In this document: in pieces, positions 43,174 through 50,711 of the stretch
How the letters are laid out: each line of letters begins with the position of its first letter
Numbering within the stretch: the first letter of the stretch is position 1
NCBI RefSeq assembly: GCF_014290175.1
Contig: NZ_JACOOR010000001.1
Coordinates: 372,001 to 436,000, forward strand
Source: Anaerosacchariphilus hominis
GTDB taxonomy: Bacteria > Bacillota > Clostridia > Lachnospirales > Lachnospiraceae
DNA length: 64,000 nt
Direction: 5' to 3'
Notes under the pieces: model-generated
Told to the model about the DNA's origin: nothing
What the model saw: the letters and a program-made list of their open reading frames with translations, nothing else
Databases searched by the model: none
Position numbers and translations under genes: made by a program

Positions 43174-43258
43174 ATTTGCATCTCTTTCCTACAGTTCCAT
43201 ATACACAGCAATCTGTATAAATTTGATTATACTATAGATCCTGCGGGGCCGCCATATA

Positions 43259-44623
43259 TTACATCACAAACCCCAGCACCAGATAAATCACCACCGCAAT
43301 CGCCGCGAAGGTCAGCGCGTAAGGAAGCTGGGTCTTCACATGGGACACCACGTCGCAGTCGCTGGAGGAACAGGTCATTACCGTGGTGTCGGAAATCGGG
43401 GAAGTATGATCGCCGAACACTGCGCCGCCCGCGATGGCTCCGGTAATCAGCGGAATGGACACATTCAGGGAAAGAGCCATGGGCAGCAGCACCGGCATCA
43501 TAATCGCGATGCTTCCTGCGCTGGTTCCGGTGGAGAAGGACAAAAGGCAGGTTACGATAAATGCAAGCGCCGTAAATACGGTCGGGGAAATGAGCTGTAC
43601 CAGCACGCCGGACAGGAATTCCGCAGTTCCAAGCTCACCCAGAAGGTTACTGAGGGCATAGGCAAATACCATGATGGTCACGATGCCGGTCATACTTCCG
43701 CAGCCCTGGAAAAACACGTCCAGAGTCTCGCCAAACTTCATGACTTTATGGATAGCCAGATCTAGCATCAGATACAGACTTCCGAAGAAGATGCCTAAGA
43801 TCAGTCCGGTCTCGCTATCGCCGGCCGTGAAGAAATATACCAGTGCAAAGCCAATCATAATCGCCAGCGGAATCACCAGATAGCGGGCCTTACCGGTCCC
43901 CGGATGCTCCACCTCGCTGACAAGAGCACTCCCGTCCGCGTCATTTTCCTTCTGGTATGCTTCTTCCACTTTCTTCATGGGGCCGTACTCGATATGTAAC
44001 AGAGTAAATACCGCCACGCCCACGACGGCCATGATACAGTAGAAGTTAAACCCGATGCTGCGTACCATCACAGAGGTGGGATCCGCGATGCCCTGAGCCT
44101 CGATGAAGCTGGCAATATACGGACCGTAAGCCGCGATGGGAATCAGAATGGACATGGGCGTCGCCGTGGAATGCACGATCCACGCCGTCTTCTCCGGAGA
44201 GATTTTGAAGGCCCTGGTAAATGGTCTTGCGATGGCTCCCGTAATCATAACGCTCATGGTGCCGTCCAGGAACATCAGCACACCGATAAGCCAGGTGAAC
44301 AGCTCCGCGCCCATCCGGGACTTGACCACGCTGCGCTTCGCAATCATAAAGTGGGTAAAGCCCTTTAAGCCGCCCGCCTTCTCAATCAGATAGAAGAGGC
44401 CGCCCAGCATCAGCAGAATGAAAATAATGGAGGTACTGGAATGACTGGAAAATACGTCCACCATCATATCCTTGGTGCCAACGAGCACACTGACCAGATT
44501 GGGATTCAGAATAAAATTGCCCAGAATCAGCGCGATAAAGAGCGCGATAAATACATTTTTCGTCACCAGGGCCAGAATGATGGCCGCCAGAGACGGAAGA
44601 ATACTGTAAATGCCGTAGTTCAT
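43259..44623 (-). CDS. NhaC-family transporter (Na+/H+ antiporter or amino-acid carrier)
   Basis: A 454-residue permease with about 11 helices. NhaC-family motifs are ILALVTKNVFIALFIALI near the N-terminus, SFSTGTSAGSIAIMMPVLLP and GAVFGDHTSPISDTTVMTC near the C-terminus. The family includes Na+/H+ antiporters and carriers such as the predicted methionine transporter MetT. The start MNYGIYS (44623) has AGGA about 9 bases upstream; the open frame 8 codons earlier has no site. It is the first gene of the operon with patB and the molybdoenzyme. Confidence 0.88.
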   Translation of the reverse strand: MNYGIYSILPSLAAIILALVTKNVFIALFIALILGNFILNPNLVSVLVGTKDMMVDVFSSHSSTSIIFILLMLGGLFYLIEKAGGLKGFTHFMIAKRSVVKSRMGAELFTWLIGVLMFLDGTMSVMITGAIARPFTRAFKISPEKTAWIVHSTATPMSILIPIAAYGPYIASFIEAQGIADPTSVMVRSIGFNFYCIMAVVGVAVFTLLHIEYGPMKKVEEAYQKENDADGSALVSEVEHPGTGKARYLVIPLAIMIGFALVYFFTAGDSETGLILGIFFGSLYLMLDLAIHKVMKFGETLDVFFQGCGSMTGIVTIMVFAYALSNLLGELGTAEFLSGVLVQLISPTVFTALAFIVTCLLSFSTGTSAGSIAIMMPVLLPMALSLNVSIPLITGAIAGGAVFGDHTSPISDTTVMTCSSSDCDVVSHVKTQLPYALTFAAIAVVIYLVLGFVM

Positions 44624-44657
44624 TAGAAGATTCCTGCCTTTCATCATTGGTTGTCAC

Positions 44658-44671
44658 TTTGCAGCTGCAAA
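44658..44671. promoter_or_regulatory. Palindrome in the nhaC leader
   Basis: TTTGCAGCTGCAAA is a perfect 14-base palindrome between the promoter and the start codon. It is a candidate operator for the nhaC-patB-oxidoreductase operon. Confidence 0.55.
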
Positions 44672-44700
44672 ATTGCCGAACATCTACACTGCTTTTTGCT

Positions 44701-44729
44701 ATCATACCTTTATTAACCTACTTTGTCAA
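44701..44729 (-). promoter_or_regulatory. Promoter of the nhaC-patB-oxidoreductase-ferredoxin operon
   Basis: On the minus strand: TTGACA (44724-44729), 17 bases, TATGAT (44701-44706). It is a near-consensus sigma-A promoter about 78 bases before the start codon, so expression is vegetative rather than spore-specific. Confidence 0.8.
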
Positions 44730-44745
44730 TAGGTATTCTATATTA

Positions 44746-45090
44746 CTATGATTCCAATCTATGTTTCCCCAAGCCTCCCTTGGGATACTCATGCAGTTCT
44801 TCCAGATTTTCGCACAGATGAATCCCATTCAGCAAATAATTGGCATATCTCCTAGCAAACACATTTTGAATTACCAAAATCTCCATGGCTTTGTGACAGT
44901 CTTTCCCACCCAAGATGATATGAAATCGCTTGCGGCCTAAGAATGTCTCGATCGCCGCGCGCCACTGAGGCTGCTTTTTTTGTGCTTATCTTTGTCCCTG
45001 TCCTCTTCAATGAAATCCACATGATTTTCCAGCAAATACACCGCGATGGCATCCCGAATGCAGATTCTGGAAACTACCGCTGGACAAACA
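44746..45090 (-). pseudogene. Decayed gene of unknown family
   Basis: The minus strand reads as protein-like in two frames: SRICIRDAIAVYLLENHVDF-(IEEDRDKDKHKK), then after a stop and a shift near 44940 FHIILGGKDCHKAMEILVIQ and (NVFARRYANYLLNGIHLCEN). It ends at a TAG (44746-44748). The start is not defined. The helical, charged sequence is not one I recognise. It separates the DUF4143 ATPase from the nhaC promoter and marks this spot as a place of past insertion. Confidence 0.45.
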
Positions 45091-45152
45091 ATAAAAAAAA
45101 CCTGATGGAATTACATCGAATAATTTTGTCATTTTCTCCCTCTGTCCCATTA

Positions 45153-46445
45153 CTAATCTTTCAGGCACCCGATTGGTATTATTTTCACACCATCCGGCCT
45201 CGTATATGCCATATTGCCACCAGTAATTACTATCAGCAGATCCGGTTCTCTAAGCGGAACCTGCTTTTCCGTTTCATTATAGTTCCTTACCAATTCTTTT
45301 ATTTTCAACAAATGTTTTGCGCCTTCTTCAATTTCCGCACTGCCTAACTTAAATTCAATCAAGGCATACCTGCCGTCACCTATATGAAGTACCGCATCGG
45401 CTTCCAAATCATATCTGTCGTGATAATGGGAAACTTTTCCTTTTAATGGCTGCGAATATATTTTTAAATCTCTTATGCACATGCATTCAAAAATAAAGCC
45501 GAATGTTTTCAAATCTTTCTCCAAATAATCCGGTGACAATCCAAGCGCCGCCACTGCAATCGAAGGATCAATAAATCCCCTCTTTTTCCCGGAACGAATG
45601 GTTGTTGCCGAACGAATTGCTGGACACCACGCATCAATATCCTCTATTACAAACAGCCTTGTAAATGCTGTAATGTAAGAATCCAAAGTCGGCATAGACA
45701 AGCTTTCCACATTTGCTACAACATCCTTATAAATACTATTTTTCTTAGCTAATGTAGAAATATTTCGTGCATATGACCTGAGGATCATTTCTGCCAATAC
45801 GGAATTACGCATTACCCCATCTACAGTCGATATATCTGTTTCACATACATTTTTGAGATAATCATTTGCAACGATCAATTTCGCTGCATCACTTTTTTTT
45901 CGTAATGCTGACGGCCAGCCCCCTCTACATGCTGCGAAAATGAGATCTTCTATCCTCATCATTGACATAACTCCGTCAATATCTGATTCCGAATTGTCAA
46001 ACAGTTCTTTTAACGATATCGCACCAGTTGATTCCTTTGATTCATACAAACTCATAGGATACATTTTCATTCTTGAAATTCTTCCTGTTCCAGTATGGTG
46101 AATCTGTGAATTATCAACAGAAGTAGAACCTGTTAGGATAAAAAGCCCTTCCTCTTGTCTGACATCAACTGCAGTTCGAACAGCATCCCATAAAATAGGC
46201 GCTTCCTGCCACTCATCGATCAATCGAGGATTCTCACCCTTGAGAAGAAGGGAGGGCTTCGCATTTGCTGTTGCCAAATACCCCTCTCGCATATCAGGGT
46301 CCTGCATTTTCAGGACGCTCTTTGCCTTCTCTTCCGCAGTAGTTGTCTTGCCACACCATTTGGGACCGACAATCAATGTTGCTCCAAACGCTTCCAGCCT
46401 GAGATCTAATTCTTTATCTACAATTCTATTCCAGTATTCTTTCAT
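45153..46445 (-). CDS. AAA_14/DUF4143 ATP-binding protein
   Basis: A 430-residue protein of the widespread AAA_14 + DUF4143 type. Walker A is LIVGPKWCGKTTTAEE and Walker B is PRLIDEWQEAPILWD, followed by the sensor FILTGSTS. The C-terminal DUF4143 half has the PD-(D/E)xK-like end EADAVLHIGDGRYALIEFKL, with the nuclease-like D...ExK pattern. The cellular role of the family is not known; members are often accessory genes found near mobile DNA. It is clearly more AT-rich than the spoVA genes on both sides, pointing to transfer. Start ATG 46445 has only a weak ribosome site. Confidence 0.88.
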   Translation of the reverse strand: MKEYWNRIVDKELDLRLEAFGATLIVGPKWCGKTTTAEEKAKSVLKMQDPDMREGYLATANAKPSLLLKGENPRLIDEWQEAPILWDAVRTAVDVRQEEGLFILTGSTSVDNSQIHHTGTGRISRMKMYPMSLYESKESTGAISLKELFDNSESDIDGVMSMMRIEDLIFAACRGGWPSALRKKSDAAKLIVANDYLKNVCETDISTVDGVMRNSVLAEMILRSYARNISTLAKKNSIYKDVVANVESLSMPTLDSYITAFTRLFVIEDIDAWCPAIRSATTIRSGKKRGFIDPSIAVAALGLSPDYLEKDLKTFGFIFECMCIRDLKIYSQPLKGKVSHYHDRYDLEADAVLHIGDGRYALIEFKLGSAEIEEGAKHLLKIKELVRNYNETEKQVPLREPDLLIVITGGNMAYTRPDGVKIIPIGCLKD

Positions 46446-46619
46446 AAATGCCCGCTCCTACTGTATTCTTCTGATATTCTTTTTTATAGTATATATTGTA
46501 TCGCACGCAAGTTCAACTTGATTTTGTATTTTTGATGTATTTCATTTTATATTTTTGGGCTATTTTATTTTACATTTATGCTGCATAATATCAAATGGAC
46601 TTATGTAAATAGGAGTGGC

Positions 46620-47108
46620 TTACGCCACTCCCAGCATCTTCAGAACCCAGTATCCCAGTCCCAGCACCCAGCTGGTAAAAATGCCATACAGAATCACCGG
46701 CCCGGCTATGGTGAAAATCTTGCAGCCGATGCCGAAGACCTGACCCTCCTTCTGGTACTCGATGGCCGGTGCCGCTACACTGTTGGCGAAGCCGGTGATG
46801 GGAACCAGAGCTCCCGCGCCGCCCCATTTGGCGATGGACGGAAAGATGTTAAAACCGGTCAGAAGGGCGCTCAGGAATACCAGAATCAGAGAACACCAGC
46901 TTCCGGCTGTCTCCTTATCCAGGCCCAGACTCAGGGCATAGTTCACGATACCCTGACCCAGACAGCAGATGATTCCTCCGGTCACAAAGGCCCTGATCAG
47001 CTGACTCCAGAGGCTGTGGGTGGGCGTCACCTGCTTCACGTATTCGTTATAACGCTGTTTTCCCTGCTCGTCCGGCTGCTGCCGCTGGGATTCCAGGAAT
47101 TCTTTCAT
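46620..47108 (-). CDS. spoVAC: Stage V sporulation protein AC
   Basis: A 162-residue membrane protein, the mechanosensitive channel component of the dipicolinate transporter. Family blocks are VTPTHSLWSQLIRAFVTGGI, LTGFNIFPSIAKWGGAGALV, VPITGFANSVAAPAIEYQKE and GQVFGIGCKIFTIAGPVILY. It begins 11 bases after spoVAB. The next sporulation gene on this strand, spoVAA, is 7.3 kb away. Confidence 0.95.
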   Translation of the reverse strand: MKEFLESQRQQPDEQGKQRYNEYVKQVTPTHSLWSQLIRAFVTGGIICCLGQGIVNYALSLGLDKETAGSWCSLILVFLSALLTGFNIFPSIAKWGGAGALVPITGFANSVAAPAIEYQKEGQVFGIGCKIFTIAGPVILYGIFTSWVLGLGYWVLKMLGVA

Positions 47109-47119
47109 ATTGATTCCTC

Positions 47120-47539
47120 CTAAAACCGAAAATAATAGTAAAGAAAAGAGCCTGCGGTCCGCCCAGCTGCCATGGAAACTATGATCAGCCCCAGGCCCCG
47201 GCGCAGATCGATCCGTCTGGTAAATATGGGGATAATGTTCACGATCTCTGTCAGGGCCATGGCCCAGGCTCCCACGAAAATACCGGAAAACAGGCCGAAG
47301 ATACCCGCACCCAGCTGGCCCAGGGGCAGGACGATCTGATAGACGCTCATCACATTTCCCAGGATGGCACCTGCGGAGACGGCGTCCTCGTACCAGAAGA
47401 TGTGACTGGCCGTGTGGGTCTGGTCGGCAAACTCCGATACCAGGCCCAGGGCAATGATCAGGGCAAAGAGACCGCCTGCCACGCCCACGCCGGAACTGAA
47501 GCCTGCCACTGCCATCAGGAGCTGTTTCCCTGGACTCAT
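47120..47539 (-). CDS. spoVAB: Stage V sporulation protein AB
   Basis: A 139-residue membrane protein with about four helices. It matches SpoVAB in GFSSGVGVAGGLFALIIALG, FWYEDAVSAGAILGNVMSV, the FSGIFVGAWAMALTEIVNII block and IPIFTRRIDLRRGLG. The ATG at 47539 overlaps the stop of the small upstream gene as ATGA, so translation is coupled; the longer open frame further up is that gene's other reading frame. Confidence 0.92.
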   Translation of the reverse strand: MSPGKQLLMAVAGFSSGVGVAGGLFALIIALGLVSEFADQTHTASHIFWYEDAVSAGAILGNVMSVYQIVLPLGQLGAGIFGLFSGIFVGAWAMALTEIVNIIPIFTRRIDLRRGLGLIIVSMAAGRTAGSFLYYYFRF

Positions 47540-47760
47540 GTCAACTCCTCTTCCACCACAGCCTTTACTGCGGATCTGATTTCGGTCTCCGCTCTGCCTT
47601 CTGTCCCACTTTCTGTTTGTCCGTTCAGCTCCCGCTGCACCAGGGTCCCGTCCGTCACCGGCTCCCGCTTTTCCTTCGCCAGCAGATACCACATGACCCC
47701 CGCTATCGCCAGAACCAGCACCATCACCCAAATCCACACCCGATACTTTGCATGGTTCAT
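47536..47760 (-). CDS. Small membrane protein leading the spoVAB-spoVAC operon
   Basis: A 74-residue protein with one membrane helix (about residues 9-27, WVMVLVLAIAGVMWYLL) and a polar, Glu-rich tail. AAAGGAGG lies 8 bases before ATG 47760, and a sigma-G-like promoter lies 31 bases upstream. It occupies the position that spoVAA has in Bacillus but shows no similarity to SpoVAA. By position it is a candidate unknown spore protein. I know no family for it. Confidence 0.7.
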   Translation of the reverse strand: MNHAKYRVWIWVMVLVLAIAGVMWYLLAKEKREPVTDGTLVQRELNGQTESGTEGRAETEIRSAVKAVVEEELT

Positions 47761-47790
47761 GGATGCCACCTCCTTTTCTTTCCTGGGAAG

Positions 47791-47820
47791 TAGTGTGTGC
47801 TTTTTGGGGGAAATTATACA
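47791..47820 (-). promoter_or_regulatory. Sigma-G-like promoter of the spoVAB-spoVAC operon
   Basis: On the minus strand: TGTATA (47815-47820), 17 bases, CACACTA (47791-47797), which matches TGAATA/CATACTA at 5 of 6 and 6 of 7 positions. Confidence 0.65.
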
Positions 47821-47839
47821 TTTTTCTTTTTCTCCGGAC

Positions 47840-47895
47840 GAACAGACAGGCACCCTCTCCGGTGATATACGCCCGGAGAGGATGCCTGTCTGTTC
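47840..47895. repeat. 23-base inverted repeat between the ABC ATPase and spoVA genes
   Basis: The arms 47840-47862 and 47873-47895 are complementary over all 23 bases on the minus-strand RNA (one G-U), with a 10-base loop. It lies 30 bases after the ABC ATPase stop. It has no following T-run on either strand, unlike a normal terminator. It may still end or process the ABC transcript just before the sigma-G-like promoter. Confidence 0.75.
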
Positions 47896-47925
47896 TGTTC
47901 TCAAAAAACACTTAAACTGCTATTT

Positions 47926-48678
47926 TTAAACCGCCGTATTCCGGAACCGGGCCAGGAACTCTTTGGTCTTTTCGCTTCTGGGCGCTCCGAAGATCTGAGC
48001 GGGCGTTCCCTCTTCTTCGATGACGCCCTCGGACATGTAAATTACATGGGTAGACACATCCCTTGCAAAGGCCATCTCATGGGTAACCACCAGCATGGTC
48101 AGCCCCTGCTTCGCCAGATCCTCCATGACGCTTAAAACCTCGCCCACCATCTGGGGATCCAGTGCTGAGGTGGGCTCATCGAAGAGCAGAACCTCCGGCT
48201 CCATGGCCAGAGCCCGGGCGATGGCCACGCGCTGTTTCTGGCCGCCGGACAGCTGCCGGGGCTTGGCGTTCAAAAAGGGCTCCATGCCCACCTGGCGAAG
48301 GTACCGGACAGCACTTATCCGGGCTTCCTCCGGCTTCTTCTTCGCCACCTTCACCTGGCCCACAATGCAGTTCTCAAGAACAGTCATATTATTGAACAGG
48401 TTAAAGTTCTGGAACACCATACCCACCTTGGCACGGTAGGCCGGCACATTCACCTTTGCGTCCGTGATATCCTGTCCATGGAACAGAATCTCGCCGCCGC
48501 CCGGCTCCTCCAGAAGGTTGATGCACCGGAGCATGGTGGACTTTCCGGAGCCGGAGGCTCCGATGATGGAGACCACGTCTCCTTTATGTACCTCAAAATC
48601 AATATCATTTAAGACTGCATGATTTCCAAAGCTCTTCTGCAAATGGGAAACCTTCAGAATCAGTTCTTTCTCACTCAT
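47926..48678 (-). CDS. Polar amino-acid ABC transporter ATPase (GlnQ type)
   Basis: A 250-residue ABC ATPase: Walker [16 protein letters not shown]-loop [14 protein letters not shown], signature [16 protein letters not shown], Walker [17 protein letters not shown], and His switch [12 protein letters not shown]. The length and the [10 protein letters not shown]-terminus are typical of the GlnQ/HisP branch. Its ATG overlaps the permease stop by one base (TAATG). Confidence 0.95.
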   Translation of the reverse strand: MSEKELILKVSHLQKSFGNHAVLNDIDFEVHKGDVVSIIGASGSGKSTMLRCINLLEEPGGGEILFHGQDITDAKVNVPAYRAKVGMVFQNFNLFNNMTVLENCIVGQVKVAKKKPEEARISAVRYLRQVGMEPFLNAKPRQLSGGQKQRVAIARALAMEPEVLLFDEPTSALDPQMVGEVLSVMEDLAKQGLTMLVVTHEMAFARDVSTHVIYMSEGVIEEEGTPAQIFGAPRSEKTKEFLARFRNTAV

Positions 48679-49481
48679 TATCCGCGTCTCCCTTCCCCGT
48701 CATGTTCCCGCGCTGTGCGGAGCTGGTTGCCGATATCCATGGTATCCACCAGCTCGTAGTTGGCGTCGCCGTCCATCTTCTTCTCCACCAGAAGCAGAAG
48801 TCTGGAGGTCACCAGTGTCATGGTCAGATAAATGGCCATTACAATGGTCGCCGACTCAAAGTAGGTATACAGGGCTCCCGCCACACTCTTATGTACGAAG
48901 AACAGATCCACGATGCTGATGACAGACAGCACGGAGGTATCCTTAATGTTGATGATCAGGTTGTTGCCGATCTGAGGCATGATATTCCGGATGGCCTGGG
49001 GCAGGATAACATTTTTCATGGCCTGCACATGGGTCATACCGATGGCTTTGGCTCCCTCCATCTGACCGGGATCCACGGAAATGATTCCACCCCGGACGGA
49101 CTCTGCCATATAAGCGCCTGTGTTAATGGATACGACCAGAAACGCGGCGGACCACATTCCCAACTGAATGTTAAATACCTGGGACAGGCCATAATAGATA
49201 AATACTGCCTGCACGATCATAGGTGTACCCCGGAACAGCTCCACGTAGGCCTTCAGAATGACTTTTACCACCTTCAGAAGTCCCCTCTTCACCGCGCTGT
49301 CACGTTTCTTATCTACCGGAATGGTCTGCACCACGCCCACTACAAAGCCGATCAGGCAGCCGATGGCCGTCGAAACCAGCGCAATCACCAGGGTGGTTCC
49401 GGCTCCCTTCAGATAGGAAGTGCCATAGCGCTGGAGCAGGTATCCGATTCTCCCCAGAAAACTCATATTTGATATGGACAT
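48678..49481 (-). CDS. Polar amino-acid ABC transporter permease
   Basis: A 267-residue HisM/GlnP-type permease with about five helices. The family motif [19 protein letters not shown] and the EAA loop [20 protein letters not shown]([20 protein letters not shown]) are visible. A C-terminal extension of about 35 charged residues follows the last helix. The substrate-binding protein gene is 111 bases upstream. Confidence 0.94.
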   Translation of the reverse strand: MSISNMSFLGRIGYLLQRYGTSYLKGAGTTLVIALVSTAIGCLIGFVVGVVQTIPVDKKRDSAVKRGLLKVVKVILKAYVELFRGTPMIVQAVFIYYGLSQVFNIQLGMWSAAFLVVSINTGAYMAESVRGGIISVDPGQMEGAKAIGMTHVQAMKNVILPQAIRNIMPQIGNNLIINIKDTSVLSVISIVDLFFVHKSVAGALYTYFESATIVMAIYLTMTLVTSRLLLLVEKKMDGDANYELVDTMDIGNQLRTAREHDGEGRRG

Positions 49482-49592
49482 CTTACGTTCACAACTCCCT
49501 TTTATTTTTTATGACAAATAACTTTCCCGTTACAGGAAAAGTTTCAGGAAGGGGCGTAAATACGCCCCTTCACGTTTTTCCTGATTCTTATT

Positions 49593-50486
49593 TTACTCAG
49601 ACAGCGGCTGAACGGAAATCGCCTCGTCCATCATGCTGTTGAAATCGTCTACAGTCATGGTAGCCAGTACGCTGTTAATGCCATCCAGAAGCTCGCTGTT
49701 GCCCTTCTGTACGGAGATTCCGATGTTGATCTCCTCATCGGAAACAGCGAAATCGTCATCTGTCTCTGTGAAGTCCAGAAGCTTCAGATCCGGATATGCT
49801 ACGCAGGCTGCCTTTGCTGTGGGCATATCGGTTACAACCAGGTCGGTACGTCCGCTCTCCAGAGCTACCAGCATAGCCGGTGCAGACTCCTGTGCAGGCT
49901 GGATGTTCGCGTCCTTGATCTGGGGCAGACAGATGTCATACCAGATGGTTCCCAGCTGGGAAGTACAGGTAGCGCCCTCGAAATCAGAGATTCCGGCAGC
50001 GTCTGCCAGCGGTCCATCCTGCTTTACCAGGCTGACTACAGATGCGTAGTAGTACGGAGTGGAAAAATCCACCATTTCCAGACGATCGGATGTGATGGAC
50101 TGACCTGCGATGACACAGTCTACCGTTCCGGACTGCACAGCCGGTACCAGGGAATCCCAGTCAAGCTTTACGATCTGCAGCTCATAGCCCAGCTCGTCGG
50201 CAATCTTCTTTGCCATCATAACATCATAGCCGTAAGCGTAATCAGAGCTGTCGTTGATGGGAACGGCTCCGTTGGAATCATCGGGCTGAGTCCAGTTGTA
50301 AGGCGCGTAGCCGCACTCCATGGCTACCTTCAGTACCTTCTTCTCTCCTGCGTCCGCAGAAGCGGTTTCCTCTGTGGCTTCTGCAGCGTTATCTGCTGCG
50401 GGCTCCTCTGTCTTAGACGAACCGCAGGCGGTCAGGGATACGGCCAGAACTGCCGCGGTGGTCAGTGCAAGTAATCTGTTTTTCAT
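49593..50486 (-). CDS. Amino-acid ABC transporter substrate-binding lipoprotein
   Basis: A 297-residue family-3 solute-binding protein. The signal peptide ends in a lipobox, VSLTAC, with Cys21 as lipid anchor, followed by an acidic linker. The binding domain has the usual blocks CGYAPYNWTQ, YDVMMAKKIADELGYELQIV, VQSGTVDCVIAGQSITSDR and the C-terminal EINIGISVQKGN. The ligand is not decided; glutamate/glutamine or cystine-type are usual. The start at 50486 has GGAGG 9 bases upstream; the ATG two codons earlier is too close to the site. Confidence 0.94.
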   Translation of the reverse strand: MKNRLLALTTAAVLAVSLTACGSSKTEEPAADNAAEATEETASADAGEKKVLKVAMECGYAPYNWTQPDDSNGAVPINDSSDYAYGYDVMMAKKIADELGYELQIVKLDWDSLVPAVQSGTVDCVIAGQSITSDRLEMVDFSTPYYYASVVSLVKQDGPLADAAGISDFEGATCTSQLGTIWYDICLPQIKDANIQPAQESAPAMLVALESGRTDLVVTDMPTAKAACVAYPDLKLLDFTETDDDFAVSDEEINIGISVQKGNSELLDGINSVLATMTVDDFNSMMDEAISVQPLSE

Positions 50487-50506
50487 AATCATTCTCCTCC
50501 TTGAAA

Positions 50507-50518
50507 CAATCGCGATTG
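50507..50518. promoter_or_regulatory. Palindrome in the ABC transporter leader
   Basis: CAATCGCGATTG is a perfect 12-base palindrome just upstream of the ribosome site of the lipoprotein gene. It could be an operator or part of a leader RNA fold. Confidence 0.5.
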
Positions 50519-50533
50519 CGTAAACAAAAAGAA

Positions 50534-50565
50534 GTTCCAGAAGGGTACACTTTTCCTTCTGAAAC
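50534..50565 (-). terminator. Attenuator-like hairpin in the ABC transporter leader
   Basis: Arms 50534-50544 and 50555-50565 give an 11-pair stem (one G-U) on the minus-strand RNA, followed by TTCTTTTTGTTT. It lies between the promoter and the start codon, so it can stop transcription before the gene. An upstream GAAAC (complement at 50572-50576) can pair with the first arm's GTTTC (complement at 50561-50565) as a competing hairpin. Confidence 0.6.
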
Positions 50566-50583
50566 TCCGTTGTTTCTGGGGAC

Positions 50584-50612
50584 ATTATAGTCCGTAAAAC
50601 ACCATATTTCAA
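50584..50612 (-). promoter_or_regulatory. Promoter of the amino-acid ABC transporter operon
   Basis: On the minus strand: TTGAAA (50607-50612), 17 bases, TATAAT (50584-50589). It gives a leader of about 90 bases. Confidence 0.85.
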
Positions 50613-50711
50613 GGTTTTTTTACAAATCCACATAAAATTTCTACCATTTTTCCGTTTTTTCTTTCGTTTCAGCTTCCGGTTTCTGCGTCAGACAGGAGCC
50701 CGGCCGGGCCT

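Noticed and set aside
50487..50633. Longer N-terminus or leader peptide for the ABC lipoprotein
   Set aside because: The open frame runs through the promoter and attenuator, and would bury the signal peptide; there is no stop that would make it a leader peptide.
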